Source: an uncultured Eubacteriaceae bacterium | Lineage (GTDB): Bacteria; Bacillota; Clostridia; Eubacteriales; UBA1433 | Reading direction: 5' to 3' | Assembly: GCA_937880125.1 (NCBI GenBank) | Contig: CALFLU010000095.1 | Location: 1 to 22,369, forward strand | DNA length: 22,369 nt | In this document: positions 8,256 through 17,073 of the stretch, piece after piece | Layout: every line of letters starts with the position of its first letter | How positions within the stretch are numbered: position 1 is the stretch's first letter | The notes under the pieces: generated by a model | Told to the model about the DNA's origin: nothing | Databases searched by the model: none | Seen by the model: only the letters and a program-made list of their open reading frames with translations | Made by a program: the position numbers and the translations under genes

Positions 8256-9560
8256 ATGATGAAAAAAGTATTGGTAATTATGGGCAATCATTCGCCCATG
8301 CCTTCTTCGGTGGCAAACTGCATGCAGCCGCTCATTGAACGTTTGTGCGATGAGGGGTGGCATGTGGATATTGTTACGGACAGAAAAAGCATGGACGTTG
8401 CGCAATATGAACAATCCAACAATGCAGATATTTATCGCATCGATGATTCGCGCACCATTGCAATTATTTTACTTAACCAATTGAAGAAAGTGCAATTGCC
8501 CGCGTTTTTACGCGCCATCGTTAAAATTTTTGCAAACCTTTTAAAAGCATTGATTTATGCGATGTATCATTTTAGAGGAATGGAAAAAGAATTTTCCGGA
8601 TGGAACGAGAAAGAGATCGTTTCCCATTGCTTAAAATTAGACGAAATACAACATTATGATGCCATATTATCGATATCACTTCCCTTTAAACCGCATTTAA
8701 TTGCGGAAGAATTAAAAAAACAGATGCAAAGGGCGATAAAATGGTTTGTTTTTGAATTTGATCCTTATACTTTTAATGAGACAACAACGTTTTCGAAAAG
8801 AAGAAAAGCGAGACTTTTAGAACAAGAAACAAGTGTTTTTCAAAATTGTGACCATTTGTTTTTAACACCGGAGTTATATAAATTTTATGAAAAAACACCG
8901 CTAAAAAAATATTTGGACAAAGCGACTGCGATTTTCTTTGCAAATATGAAAGAAAATATTTATCCTGATTCGGTAACGGAAAAAATAGAGTTTCAGACAA
9001 GCTGCATCAATGCACTGTTTGCCGGCAGAGTGTATGAAGATATTCGCAATCCGCGCTATACTTTGGAAGTGTTTAGCAGAATGGATGACAATATCCGACT
9101 GTCGCTGCTGACGAATTTGGATAATTTTGCGGATTTGCATGTACAAAAAAACATCGACCGCTATTGCGAAAAACTGGCTATTTATAAATTTCAACCGAGA
9201 GATGTTACTCTTATGGCACTAAAAGAAGCCGATATTCTTGTGAATATAGGCAATACCGTCGTTTCGCAGGTTCCGGGGAAAATTTTTGAGTATATGGCGA
9301 CGGGCAAACCTATCATACATTTTGCAAAACGGCATGATGATCCTGCAATTTTTTATTTAAATCATTATCCCATGGTTCTGATTGTTTGCGAATGGGAAGA
9401 AAAAATGGAACGAGATGTTTTAGAAGTGGCTCAATTTTGTGTGGAGCATAGCGGTAAAAAATTGACGTACGAGGAAGTTTGTCAACATTTGCAACCTTTT
9501 ACGAGCGAAAAAATCGCAACATCTTTTATGGAAACATTTTGTGATGTGCTGAGAAAGTAG
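8256..9560 (+). CDS. Glycosyltransferase, GT4-like (GT-B fold)
   Basis: A 434-residue probable glycosyltransferase and the third in the cluster. The N-terminus (VLVIMGNHSPMPSSVANCMQPLIERL) and GWHVDIVTDR are acceptor-domain features. The C-terminal nucleotide-sugar domain is recognisable from ALFAGRVYEDIRNPRYTLEVF, then ADILVNIGN and VPGKIFEYMATGKPIIHF, where the EYMATGKP stretch corresponds to the GT4 C-terminal site. The middle (about residues 70-110) is hydrophobic and basic and may lie against the membrane. ATG 8256 and ATG 8259 are adjacent; the only purine stretch is AAGGG at 8239-8243, a little far for either. A 10-base palindrome lies just upstream. Donor and acceptor are unknown. Confidence 0.8.
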   Translation: MMKKVLVIMGNHSPMPSSVANCMQPLIERLCDEGWHVDIVTDRKSMDVAQYEQSNNADIYRIDDSRTIAIILLNQLKKVQLPAFLRAIVKIFANLLKALIYAMYHFRGMEKEFSGWNEKEIVSHCLKLDEIQHYDAILSISLPFKPHLIAEELKKQMQRAIKWFVFEFDPYTFNETTTFSKRRKARLLEQETSVFQNCDHLFLTPELYKFYEKTPLKKYLDKATAIFFANMKENIYPDSVTEKIEFQTSCINALFAGRVYEDIRNPRYTLEVFSRMDDNIRLSLLTNLDNFADLHVQKNIDRYCEKLAIYKFQPRDVTLMALKEADILVNIGNTVVSQVPGKIFEYMATGKPIIHFAKRHDDPAIFYLNHYPMVLIVCEWEEKMERDVLEVAQFCVEHSGKKLTYEEVCQHLQPFTSEKIATSFMETFCDVLRK

Positions 9561-9567
9561 GATATGC

Positions 9568-11073
9568 ATGAATAAAAGTAAAAAAAGCATGTATACGGCA
9601 ATCAGCGCAATCGCCTTTACACTTGTGAATGGGCTGTTGGGTCTTATTGTGCTTCGGCTTGTCATCTCACGCTTAGGCTCTGACTTTAACGGGCTCAATT
9701 CGACAGCGACACAATTGGTGAGCATGTTGCTGATTGTGGAGGGCGGTTTCACATTAGCCACAAATGTGGCCTTGTTTAAACCTCTCGCCGGTAATAACTA
9801 TGACGACATCAATGCCATTATGTCGGCTACAAAAAAGACCTTTAATAAAATTGCAGCTATCTTTCTTTTATCGGGAATTGCCGTTTCCATCGGCTATGCC
9901 TTTATCATCAACAGCGACTTACCAAAAACTACGATTATTTCTGTGTTTGTAATGACGGTGATATCCACGGCATTTGATTTGGCATACGCTGCAAAATATT
10001 CGACATTGCTAAAGTCTGAGCAGCGGGAATATATTTTAAATGCCATTCGAATATCCACTTATGTATTTTCGCAGGTTTTGATTATTGCAGTTGCATTATG
10101 CAGCGGACCTGTGGTACTGGTGAGATTTTTTACGATGGTGGGCGCTATTATAAACAGCCTGGTGGTGGGCTATATTTGTAAGAAAGAATACCCCAAATTG
10201 GATTTTGGCAAAGAGCCGAACTTTGCGGCCATTCGCGGCACGCGTGATGTTTTTGTTCAAAAGTTGACAGGTATGCTGTATGGTACGTTTCCTATTGTAT
10301 ATATTTCCGCAACTTCCGGAGGCACAGTGTTGGCGAGTGTGTATGCAGTGTATAACAGTATTTTTTCTATTATTAAATCAGTGCTGTATGCCTTTACAGA
10401 TGCGCCGCGAATGGGGTTTGGCCAACTCATCGCACAACAGAAAAAAGAGTACGTATTCGAAGTTTTTTTGGAATATCAACTGATTGTAATTTTATCCTTA
10501 TTTATTTTGCTCAGCACGGCAATGGTTTTGATTATGCCGTTTGTACATTTATATTTAAAAGGGGTTCATGATGCGAACTATCAGGATTGGTATATGGCAG
10601 TTTTTTTTGTTTTGACAGTCTTTTTCGAAATTCTGCACATTCCCAGCGGCAACATTATCAATATGTCCGGCAATTTCAAAGTCGGCAAAAAATTTCAAAT
10701 TGTAGCCGCCGTATTGCTGATTTTATTCATGCCGATAGGGAATCATTTTTGGGGATATTACGGCATATTGGGAACCATCCTGCTGACTTCAATTGTTTTG
10801 GCGATTTTGGAAATCGGCTTTATACATGGCATCTATTTCGAGAAAAAAATAATGCGGTTTTTTAAAATGATTTTACCGAATCTGCTTTTGTTTATGGTTT
10901 TAAGCTATGTGGAACTATCGATCTTTAAGCAGATTGACAGCGTATCGAAATTTTTAGTTGCGGGGTTTGTGTTAACAATTGTTAACAGTGGATTGGGGCT
11001 ATTATTGAATTATATAATCAACAAGAATTTAACAGTGGGTATTATAAGAAGAGCCAAAGCACTGTTGATATAA
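9568..11073 (+). CDS. wzx: Polysaccharide repeat-unit flippase (Wzx-type, MOP superfamily)
   Basis: A 501-residue membrane protein with about twelve to fourteen hydrophobic segments, the size and pattern of MOP/MATE-superfamily polysaccharide exporters. The N-terminal segment (IAFTLVNGLLGLIVLRLVIS, then LNGLNSTATQLVSMLLIVEGG) is typical: a first helix, then the loop with GLNST and a glycine-rich second helix. QREYILN and FGKEPNF lie in cytoplasmic loops. It should move the completed undecaprenyl-linked repeat unit across the membrane for the Wzy-type polymerase encoded five genes upstream. TAGGA at 9558-9562 precedes ATG 9568, seven bases after the previous stop. Confidence 0.88.
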   Translation: MNKSKKSMYTAISAIAFTLVNGLLGLIVLRLVISRLGSDFNGLNSTATQLVSMLLIVEGGFTLATNVALFKPLAGNNYDDINAIMSATKKTFNKIAAIFLLSGIAVSIGYAFIINSDLPKTTIISVFVMTVISTAFDLAYAAKYSTLLKSEQREYILNAIRISTYVFSQVLIIAVALCSGPVVLVRFFTMVGAIINSLVVGYICKKEYPKLDFGKEPNFAAIRGTRDVFVQKLTGMLYGTFPIVYISATSGGTVLASVYAVYNSIFSIIKSVLYAFTDAPRMGFGQLIAQQKKEYVFEVFLEYQLIVILSLFILLSTAMVLIMPFVHLYLKGVHDANYQDWYMAVFFVLTVFFEILHIPSGNIINMSGNFKVGKKFQIVAAVLLILFMPIGNHFWGYYGILGTILLTSIVLAILEIGFIHGIYFEKKIMRFFKMILPNLLLFMVLSYVELSIFKQIDSVSKFLVAGFVLTIVNSGLGLLLNYIINKNLTVGIIRRAKALLI

Positions 11074-11111
11074 TTATTTTAAAATCACTTTTTTAAAAAG
11101 CGGAGGGAAAA

Positions 11112-12293
11112 ATGCAAGACACATTATCGTTTGGCGATCTTTTCAAAATATTGTTGAAGAAAATAAAGACAATCCTCATTATAACCGTTGTTTTAACGGT
11201 GGGGGCTGCCATTCTTTTGTCGATGACCAATCTTTATAAAAAGCCGGAAGCCTACCAGGTCAGGCTGTATGGGGTAATACAATATCAATATGCTGACAGC
11301 GGAAGTCAGCTGCATTATGTCACCAATACAGTAAATGAAATATACAAATCCGATGTTATTTTGCTGGCACTGGAAAATATGGATTACTCAAACTGTTCGG
11401 ATGCGTTTTTGGACTATTATGGCGCAACCAGAGAAAGCATCGATAGTGTTACGGCAAAAAAAGAATTGGCTGCGAAGATATTTAAAGATTACAAAGTAAC
11501 CTTTAATGCGACGACACAGTTGTTTCAAATCTCCATCATTGGCCAAGATCCGGTCTCACAGGAATATGTGTTGCAGCATATTTTTAATGAAGGGAGCATG
11601 TTGAGCAAAACCTATATTCCCAATGCCGACATTCAACTTTTCAATAAGGAGACCATTGCAAAAAAAGAAGCGGCACCGCTGTTTACGTATGGTGCTAAGT
11701 TGATCTTTGTTATCGGTTTTCTGATTTTCTTTTTTGTGTGGTTGGGAATGGTATTAAAAATTGTTTTCTCGGATACGGTAGTGAGTGTCGAGCAGTTTAA
11801 GCGTCGTTATCCTTTCCCTATTTTGGGAACGATAAAGAAGAAAGAGGGCGGCTATGAGGAAATAGCGCAAGTTATTTTGTATCGACTGAAACGAAATAAA
11901 GCCAAATATATATATTTTCTTTCGACAAGCCCAAAATGGGATGGCAAGGGTTTGGTTTTAAAGATAAAAGAAATAGTCGAGAAAAATCAAGTGCCTGTGG
12001 CGCTCATGGCATCAAAGGATAACACGGATCCTAAATACAGCGGAATGTTTTCGGATGCGGAAAATTTGGCGACGCCGGCACAAGAGGAGTCCAAAATCGA
12101 AAAAGACGATATTGCATTTGTTTATATGGATCAATTTTCAAAAAACAGTGCGGCATACGGTTTGCTGGAGGAAGAAAAAGATGTTATTTTGTTAGTGGAA
12201 TGCAGAAAAACAAAGTACGCCAATATTGAATCCATTTTGGAAAAAATTGATTTGTATGAAGGAAAAGTAGACGGCGTAATCCTTATTGATTGA
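11112..12293 (+). CDS. Wzz-type chain-length protein with degenerate BY-kinase-like tail
   Basis: A 393-residue polysaccharide co-polymerase. The N-terminal cytoplasmic stretch SFGDLFKILLKKIKT leads into transmembrane helix 1 (about 20-38). An external domain of about 155 residues and helix 2 (about 195-217) follow. Residues 218-393 are cytoplasmic and resemble the bacterial tyrosine-kinase module fused to Wzz in Wzc proteins. There is a junction-like RRYPFPILGTIKK (231-243), then YIYFLSTSPKWDGKG at the P-loop position, then DDIAFVYMD (332-340) and a closing VDGVILID strand. The Walker A GK is followed by Gly rather than Ser/Thr, the Walker B Asp-rich signature is weak, and there is no C-terminal tyrosine cluster, so kinase activity is unlikely. 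GGAGGG at 11102-11107 is a strong site for ATG 11112. This is the last gene of the glycan operon. Confidence 0.82.
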   Translation: MQDTLSFGDLFKILLKKIKTILIITVVLTVGAAILLSMTNLYKKPEAYQVRLYGVIQYQYADSGSQLHYVTNTVNEIYKSDVILLALENMDYSNCSDAFLDYYGATRESIDSVTAKKELAAKIFKDYKVTFNATTQLFQISIIGQDPVSQEYVLQHIFNEGSMLSKTYIPNADIQLFNKETIAKKEAAPLFTYGAKLIFVIGFLIFFFVWLGMVLKIVFSDTVVSVEQFKRRYPFPILGTIKKKEGGYEEIAQVILYRLKRNKAKYIYFLSTSPKWDGKGLVLKIKEIVEKNQVPVALMASKDNTDPKYSGMFSDAENLATPAQEESKIEKDDIAFVYMDQFSKNSAAYGLLEEEKDVILLVECRKTKYANIESILEKIDLYEGKVDGVILID

Positions 12294-12442
12294 GGCGTGG
12301 TCTAAAATCTACTTATACTTTGAAATGCTAAAAAAACATGGATAAAATAATTGATTGCCATGACATAAAAGAACAAACGCTGTTTTGAACGCTGAATTGC
12401 TAAATAAAAAAGTCATTTTGACAACAACATTTGTGTAAAGAC

Positions 12443-12468
12443 AAGAGCGCCTGATATCAGGCGCTCTT
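12443..12468. terminator. Perfect 26-base palindrome, likely terminator hairpin of the glycan operon
   Basis: AAGAGCGCCTGAT is followed directly by its exact reverse complement, giving a GC-rich stem far stronger than anything near it in this AT-rich spacer. It lies 150 bases after the last glycan gene and about 40 bases before the -35 of the next promoter, a sensible place for a terminator that insulates the two units. The downstream run is only CTCTTATT, a poor U tract, so a dyad-binding regulator site is a real alternative. Confidence 0.6.
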
Positions 12469-12506
12469 ATTGGCAACAGAAAGAGCGTTAAGAGTGCATA
12501 AAGTGT

Positions 12507-12535
12507 TTTACAAAATCAAGGAAAAATATTATAAT
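12507..12535 (+). promoter_or_regulatory. Sigma-A promoter of the yhaO-yhaN-fprA-mnmA unit
   Basis: TTTACA (12507-12512) and TATAAT (12530-12535) are separated by exactly 17 bases. They match the sigma-A consensus at five of six and six of six positions. Transcription would start near 12542, leaving a leader of about 27 bases before ATG 12569. It is the best-formed promoter in the window. Confidence 0.85.
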
Positions 12536-12568
12536 AAGAAATGATATGCGATTTTGGGAGGAGCTGTT

Positions 12569-13657
12569 ATGGTGAAGTTTATACACACTGCGGATTTGCA
12601 TTTGGGAAGCATCTTTGAAAATGCTTCGTTTACAAGCAATGTTGCGAAAATCAGACGTGCGGAGATGTTTAAAACCTTTGAAGATATTGTGCGGCTGGCA
12701 ACAGCGGTAAAGGATAATTTCTTGCTCATCAGCGGTGATTTATTTGAAGAAAAATATTGTACCGCCCATGATTTAAAGAGGGTTTTTGATACGCTGGGAG
12801 ATGCGAAAACTTTGGAAGTTGTCATCATTGCAGGCAATCACGATCTGTTTTCCAATACTTACAAGCAATTTGTTGATAAATACCCCAATGTGCACATTTT
12901 TTCGTCGGAAAAAATTGAAAAAAAATCCTTTGATCAGTTTAATACGGATATCTATGGCTTGAGCTGGGATAAGTCTGCGTATTTTGCTGAACCGGATTTT
13001 TCAAATGTAAGCTTGGATAAGTCGCGAATCAATATCTTGATGCTGCATGCGGATGTGGCAACAACTTCAACCTATTTGCCCATTAATATCAAAACGCTTT
13101 CAGAGATTGGCTTTGACTATATTGCGCTTGGCCATATTCATAAAAACAGGCAGGTTGCCGACAGAGTCTATTATGCGGGATGTCCTGAGGCGTTGGATTT
13201 TAAAGAAACAGGGGAGAGGGGCATTTATCGCGTGGGGTTGGACAAAGAAAACTGCAATGTGGAATTTGTAAAAACCGCCAACCGCGAATTTGTTGTCAAT
13301 CAAATTAACATCAACCCTGACATGGGCTACATTGATATTATACGATTGTTGACTTCCAACATTAATCATGACAGCTTAATTAAAGATATGCATCGGTTTG
13401 AAATCAACGGCATGATTGATTCGTCAATCAATTTGAGCGAAATTATCGAGCAGGTGCGACAATCTTTCTTTTACCTTGAATATATCGACAACACGATACC
13501 GGATTTTGACATTCAACAAATCAAGGCCGAAAACGAAGACAATATTATCGGTAAATTTATTGAAAAAATGCAGCGATATGATTTGACGGATGAAGTGAAC
13601 AAAGAAGCGCTCTACAAGGGTGTTCATGTGCTGTTAAGGGAGGTGGATAGAACATGA
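12569..13657 (+). CDS. yhaO: DNA repair metallophosphoesterase, SbcD/YhaO family
   Basis: A 362-residue calcineurin-type nuclease subunit related to SbcD/Mre11. All phosphoesterase metal-binding motifs are intact and in order: D9/H11 in TADLHLGS, G56-D57 in SGDLFEE, GNHD (89-92), H160 in LMLHADV, and GHIH (188-191). The C-terminal 140 residues form the helical part that contacts the ATPase partner. A TTG at 12554 is in frame, but GGGAGGAG at 12556-12563 clearly serves ATG 12569 and would overlap the TTG. The stop overlaps the yhaN start as ATGA, so the two subunits are translationally coupled. Together they are expected to process DNA ends or hairpins with Mn2+ and ATP. The exact substrate is not established from sequence. 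Confidence 0.92.
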   Translation: MVKFIHTADLHLGSIFENASFTSNVAKIRRAEMFKTFEDIVRLATAVKDNFLLISGDLFEEKYCTAHDLKRVFDTLGDAKTLEVVIIAGNHDLFSNTYKQFVDKYPNVHIFSSEKIEKKSFDQFNTDIYGLSWDKSAYFAEPDFSNVSLDKSRINILMLHADVATTSTYLPINIKTLSEIGFDYIALGHIHKNRQVADRVYYAGCPEALDFKETGERGIYRVGLDKENCNVEFVKTANREFVVNQININPDMGYIDIIRLLTSNINHDSLIKDMHRFEINGMIDSSINLSEIIEQVRQSFFYLEYIDNTIPDFDIQQIKAENEDNIIGKFIEKMQRYDLTDEVNKEALYKGVHVLLREVDRT

Positions 13658-15876
13658 TTTATAAGAGATTGAATCTTTTATCTTTCGGTAAATTTAAAAA
13701 TAAACAAATACCTCTGGACGAGGGAATCAACTTGGTGCTGGGTAACAACGAAGCGGGAAAAAGCACCATTCAGCACTTTATTCAGGGCATGTTTTATGGT
13801 TTCTTCACCTATGGCAAGAAGCGAAGAGGATATGAAGAACTGCAGGAAAAATACAGACCCTGGGGCAGTGATGAATATGCGGGCGGATTGCTCTATGAGG
13901 CGGACGGAAAAGAATATTTGGTTGAACGCAATTTTTCCGAAACCAATCCAAAGGTCAAAGTATCCGACTTTTTAACCGGAGAAGATGTGACGGAAGAATT
14001 TTATTTTAATGATGTCAATCGTGTCCACGAACCGAGCAATCACTTGAACCTCAGTAAAATTATGTTTAAAAACACTGTCAGCATTGATCAGTTGGGTGTA
14101 AAAACGGAAGACAATCTGGCGGAAGAAGTCAACAATTTAATGGCAAACATGGACACCGGTTTCGGCGATGTCTCAATTCATAAAGCGATCAAAAATTTGC
14201 GCGCAAGTGCAGAAAAAATCGCCGGCAAAAAAGGCGAAGTCAGACAAATCGGGCAAATCAATCAAATTCTTGAAAAAATAATGCAGGAAAAAGACAACAC
14301 CGATGCCATTATACAAAACGACAAGCAGCGAAAAGAGAAAATTGACTATTTAAACGAACAATTGCAGCAAATTCAAGAGAGTGAAGTTGCAGAAAAAATC
14401 AAGTTAATTGAAAAATATGAAGGCATTCTGGGTCAAATTCAGGAAACAAAGTCAAAATTGGAAAACATTCAGCACATCGAAGGGTTTGATGAAGAGACCT
14501 ATGAGCGAGTGTTGCACTTTGAAAATGAAGTCAACAATGATTTGGAAGCGTTAAAAGGACTAAAGCAGAAAATTGACGGGGCAGAAACAGCCATTAAAGA
14601 GATGCACGAAGCACTGTCAAAAAATGAAAACGCTAAAAATATCGACGAAATTCGTCAAGATTATGCGCTTTATCAGCAATTAAAGGAAGGTGCCTATACC
14701 AAAACACCGTCTGTTTTGGAGAATATTGCTTTGGTGGCATGCATTGTGTTTGCGGCTTTGAGCATCTTCTTTATTTTCAAAAACATGGTTGTTGCAACGA
14801 TTATCAGTATTTTAATCACCATTGCCGCCTTTGTATACACGTTCCTTGCGCGAACCAAAAACAAAAACATGAGGAATTTGGATATTTGCAGAAAGTACGG
14901 CTTTGCAGAGGAGATGGCATTTGAAAATTATTACAGAACCACCATCGACGAGCATGAAAAAGCCGGAGAAAAACGAATTTTGCTTGAATCAAAATTAAAA
15001 GAATATTCTGCGCTGAAAGATGAGGCGATTGAAACCAAAGAAAGATATGAAAAATCGCGCGGAGCTTTTTTGAGTTTTCTGTCAGGATTGGGCTTGGACA
15101 GCAGCGCCTCCTATCGCGAAACACTGAAAAATAATCAAGCCTATCATGAATTAAAAACACAGTTGCAGCATTTTGAGATACTGCGGGACCAAACAATGCT
15201 GCAAGAAGAATATGCTGCGCTGAAAGAAAAAACCAAAAGCATACAACTCGATCATTTAACGGCAGCGCAAAAGGTGCCGATTGAGGCGAAGGAAGAAATT
15301 ATCACCGAAATATCGCGACTCAAGGGCATGTCTGATGAAGCGACACAAAATATGCGCAGTATGACGGAAATTATGACGCAGATTAAAGAATTGAACCAGC
15401 AAAGGGATAGCTTGTTGTTGGAGTACGGTGCATTGAACCTGGCCGCAGAGGTGATTGAAGAAGTGGCAAAAGAAATGCATACACAAAATTCGCCGGTGCT
15501 CAATGATAAAGTGTCGGAACTCATTTATAAAATCACCAACAAATATGCGGATATTAAGTTGACGGACGAGTTGAATATCGTAACCGAAAATCCGCAAACA
15601 GGATTTTTGATTCCGAGTGACAACTTGAGTGTAGGTACCCTCGAGCAGTTGTATTTGTCACTTCGCATTGCGCTGGCAGATTTGTTTGCACCCAATGTGC
15701 CGTTGATTTTTGACGAGAGCTTTGTGATGTATGATGTAAAGCGCCTCGAAAATGTACTCCGCCTTTTGTATGCCATTTCGCAAAAAAGGCAAATTATTCT
15801 TTTCAGCTGCAGCAACAGAGAAAAACAAGTGATGGACAATATGAACATCCCTTATAATTTAATTACGATCGAGTAG
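13654..15876 (+). CDS. yhaN: AAA/SMC-like ATPase, SbcC/YhaN family, with membrane hairpin
   Basis: A 740-residue Rad50/SbcC-like ATPase and partner of the upstream nuclease. The N-terminal lobe has Walker A GNNEAGKST (30-38), preceded by LLSFGKFKNKQIPL. A long charged coiled coil (about 180-345) leads to two hydrophobic helices (about 357-375 and 379-398), then a second coiled coil. The C-terminal lobe has the ABC-like signature SVGTLEQLYLSL (659-670) and Walker B VPLIFDES (682-689, D687/E688). The hydrophobic pair occupies the hinge position where SbcC has its zinc hook; no CxxC hook is seen. Bacillus YhaN is longer (about 960 residues), so the coils here are short. The membrane pair suggests a complex tethered to the cytoplasmic membrane. 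It starts within the ATGA overlap. Confidence 0.88.
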   Translation: MIYKRLNLLSFGKFKNKQIPLDEGINLVLGNNEAGKSTIQHFIQGMFYGFFTYGKKRRGYEELQEKYRPWGSDEYAGGLLYEADGKEYLVERNFSETNPKVKVSDFLTGEDVTEEFYFNDVNRVHEPSNHLNLSKIMFKNTVSIDQLGVKTEDNLAEEVNNLMANMDTGFGDVSIHKAIKNLRASAEKIAGKKGEVRQIGQINQILEKIMQEKDNTDAIIQNDKQRKEKIDYLNEQLQQIQESEVAEKIKLIEKYEGILGQIQETKSKLENIQHIEGFDEETYERVLHFENEVNNDLEALKGLKQKIDGAETAIKEMHEALSKNENAKNIDEIRQDYALYQQLKEGAYTKTPSVLENIALVACIVFAALSIFFIFKNMVVATIISILITIAAFVYTFLARTKNKNMRNLDICRKYGFAEEMAFENYYRTTIDEHEKAGEKRILLESKLKEYSALKDEAIETKERYEKSRGAFLSFLSGLGLDSSASYRETLKNNQAYHELKTQLQHFEILRDQTMLQEEYAALKEKTKSIQLDHLTAAQKVPIEAKEEIITEISRLKGMSDEATQNMRSMTEIMTQIKELNQQRDSLLLEYGALNLAAEVIEEVAKEMHTQNSPVLNDKVSELIYKITNKYADIKLTDELNIVTENPQTGFLIPSDNLSVGTLEQLYLSLRIALADLFAPNVPLIFDESFVMYDVKRLENVLRLLYAISQKRQIILFSCSNREKQVMDNMNIPYNLITIE

Positions 15877-15886
15877 GGAGAACGAT

Positions 15887-17071
15887 ATGAAAAAGATAAC
15901 CGACGATATTTATTGGATTGGTACAAAAGACACAGAGACAAAGCTCTTTGAAAATATGTTTGAATTGCCCTTTGGCGTGATGTATCATGCGTTTTTTATC
16001 GACGACGAAAAAACAGCGGTTATAGATTGCGTAAAAAACATCACCGAAGACGGATTTATCAGTGCAGTACAAGAGCGTCTAAACGGGCGCGATTTGGACT
16101 ATATTGTGCTCAATCATATGGAGCCTGACCACTCCTTGGCAGTGACGCGTCTGGTGGAGTTGTATCCCGATGCGCGCATTTTATGCAGTGCAAAAGCCGT
16201 GCCGATGCTGAAAAATTTTTACGGCATCGAAGAAAATGTGCAGGCAGTCAAAGAAGGGGAAACGTTGAGTTTGGGAAAAAACACACTGACCTGGGTGATG
16301 GTGCCCATGGTGCATTGGCCCGAAAGCATGATGACCTATGCGGTTGAGCAAAAGGTGCTGTTTTCTACGGATGCTTTTGGCGGATTTGGTATTTTTAACA
16401 GTATTTTTGCCGACGAGGTGACCAGCGAGCACCGAGAAAGCGAGACGGTTCGATACTTTGCCAACATTGTAGGCAAGGTCAGTTCCATTATTGATAAAAC
16501 CCTTGGGCGCGTGCTGGGAATGAATTTGCCCATTGAGGTGATTTGTCCTTCTCATGGCCTGATTTGGCGCAAAGAAGGTGTGGGAAAAATCGTAAATGAA
16601 TATATTGATTTGAGCCAACACCGCACGAAGCCGAAAATAACCATTGCTTACAGCACGATGTACGGCAACAACGAGCAAAGTGCCAACATTTTATTTGAAG
16701 AGTTGAAAAAAAATCAAGTCGATGTGAAGATGTATAATTTATCCGAAACCGAAAAATCCTTTGTGATTGCAGATATTTGGCAGAGCGAAGTGGTGCTGCT
16801 CGGTGCACCTGCCTATTATGGCGGCGTTCATCCGAAAATGCGTGAGTTGCTGATGAAGCTGGAAGAAGGCGCGCTGATGAACCATACCGTAGGGGTCTTT
16901 GGAAATGGCGCCTGGAGCGGTGGCGGTGTGCGGGGAATTGAAACTTTTTTGAAAGAAAACAAGGTGGATATGCTTGAAAAAAGTGTTGAGATAATGGGTA
17001 GACCCACCGAAGAGGACAGAGCAGCGTTGATAGAACTTGCAAAGGATGCAGCAGCGGCGCTGAATCATTGA
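15887..17071 (+). CDS. fprA: Flavodiiron protein (FprA, class A)
   Basis: A 394-residue flavodiiron oxidoreductase that reduces O2 to water and/or NO to N2O in the cytoplasm of anaerobes. The metallo-beta-lactamase-like domain carries the six diiron ligands: H77, E79, D81, H82 (NHMEPDH), H143 (VHWPES), D162 (STDAFGGFG) and H223 (PSHGLIWR). With H82 also present, the H-x-E-x-D-H motif is the full functional form. The flavodoxin domain follows (about 250-394), with the FMN loop [10 protein letters not shown] and [21 protein letters not shown]. There is no rubredoxin or flavin reductase extension, so it is class A and needs an external electron donor, not encoded here. AGGGAG at 15875-15880 serves ATG 15887. 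The gene sits 10 bases after yhaN and 2 bases before mnmA. Confidence 0.95.
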   Translation: MKKITDDIYWIGTKDTETKLFENMFELPFGVMYHAFFIDDEKTAVIDCVKNITEDGFISAVQERLNGRDLDYIVLNHMEPDHSLAVTRLVELYPDARILCSAKAVPMLKNFYGIEENVQAVKEGETLSLGKNTLTWVMVPMVHWPESMMTYAVEQKVLFSTDAFGGFGIFNSIFADEVTSEHRESETVRYFANIVGKVSSIIDKTLGRVLGMNLPIEVICPSHGLIWRKEGVGKIVNEYIDLSQHRTKPKITIAYSTMYGNNEQSANILFEELKKNQVDVKMYNLSETEKSFVIADIWQSEVVLLGAPAYYGGVHPKMRELLMKLEEGALMNHTVGVFGNGAWSGGGVRGIETFLKENKVDMLEKSVEIMGRPTEEDRAALIELAKDAAAALNH

Positions 17072-17073
17072 CA

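Larger units (their letters stand above)
12294..12568. other. Intergenic spacer between glycan operon and yhaO
   Basis: This 275-base spacer is the longest stretch without a gene in the window. It holds the palindrome at 12443-12468 and the promoter at 12507-12535, and the yhaO ribosome binding site at 12556-12563. The first 150 bases (12294-12442) are AT-rich, with no open frame of note, no convincing hairpin and no RNA gene that I can recognise. Confidence 0.7.

Noticed and set aside
11074..11111. AT-rich inverted run between the flippase and Wzz genes as a terminator
   Set aside because: The stem would be A-T pairs only and is followed directly by a strong ribosome binding site, so it is more likely just a spacer.
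12418..12423. Consensus TTGACA as a possible -35 box
   Set aside because: No -10 element occurs 16-18 bases downstream; that place is taken by the GC-rich palindrome.
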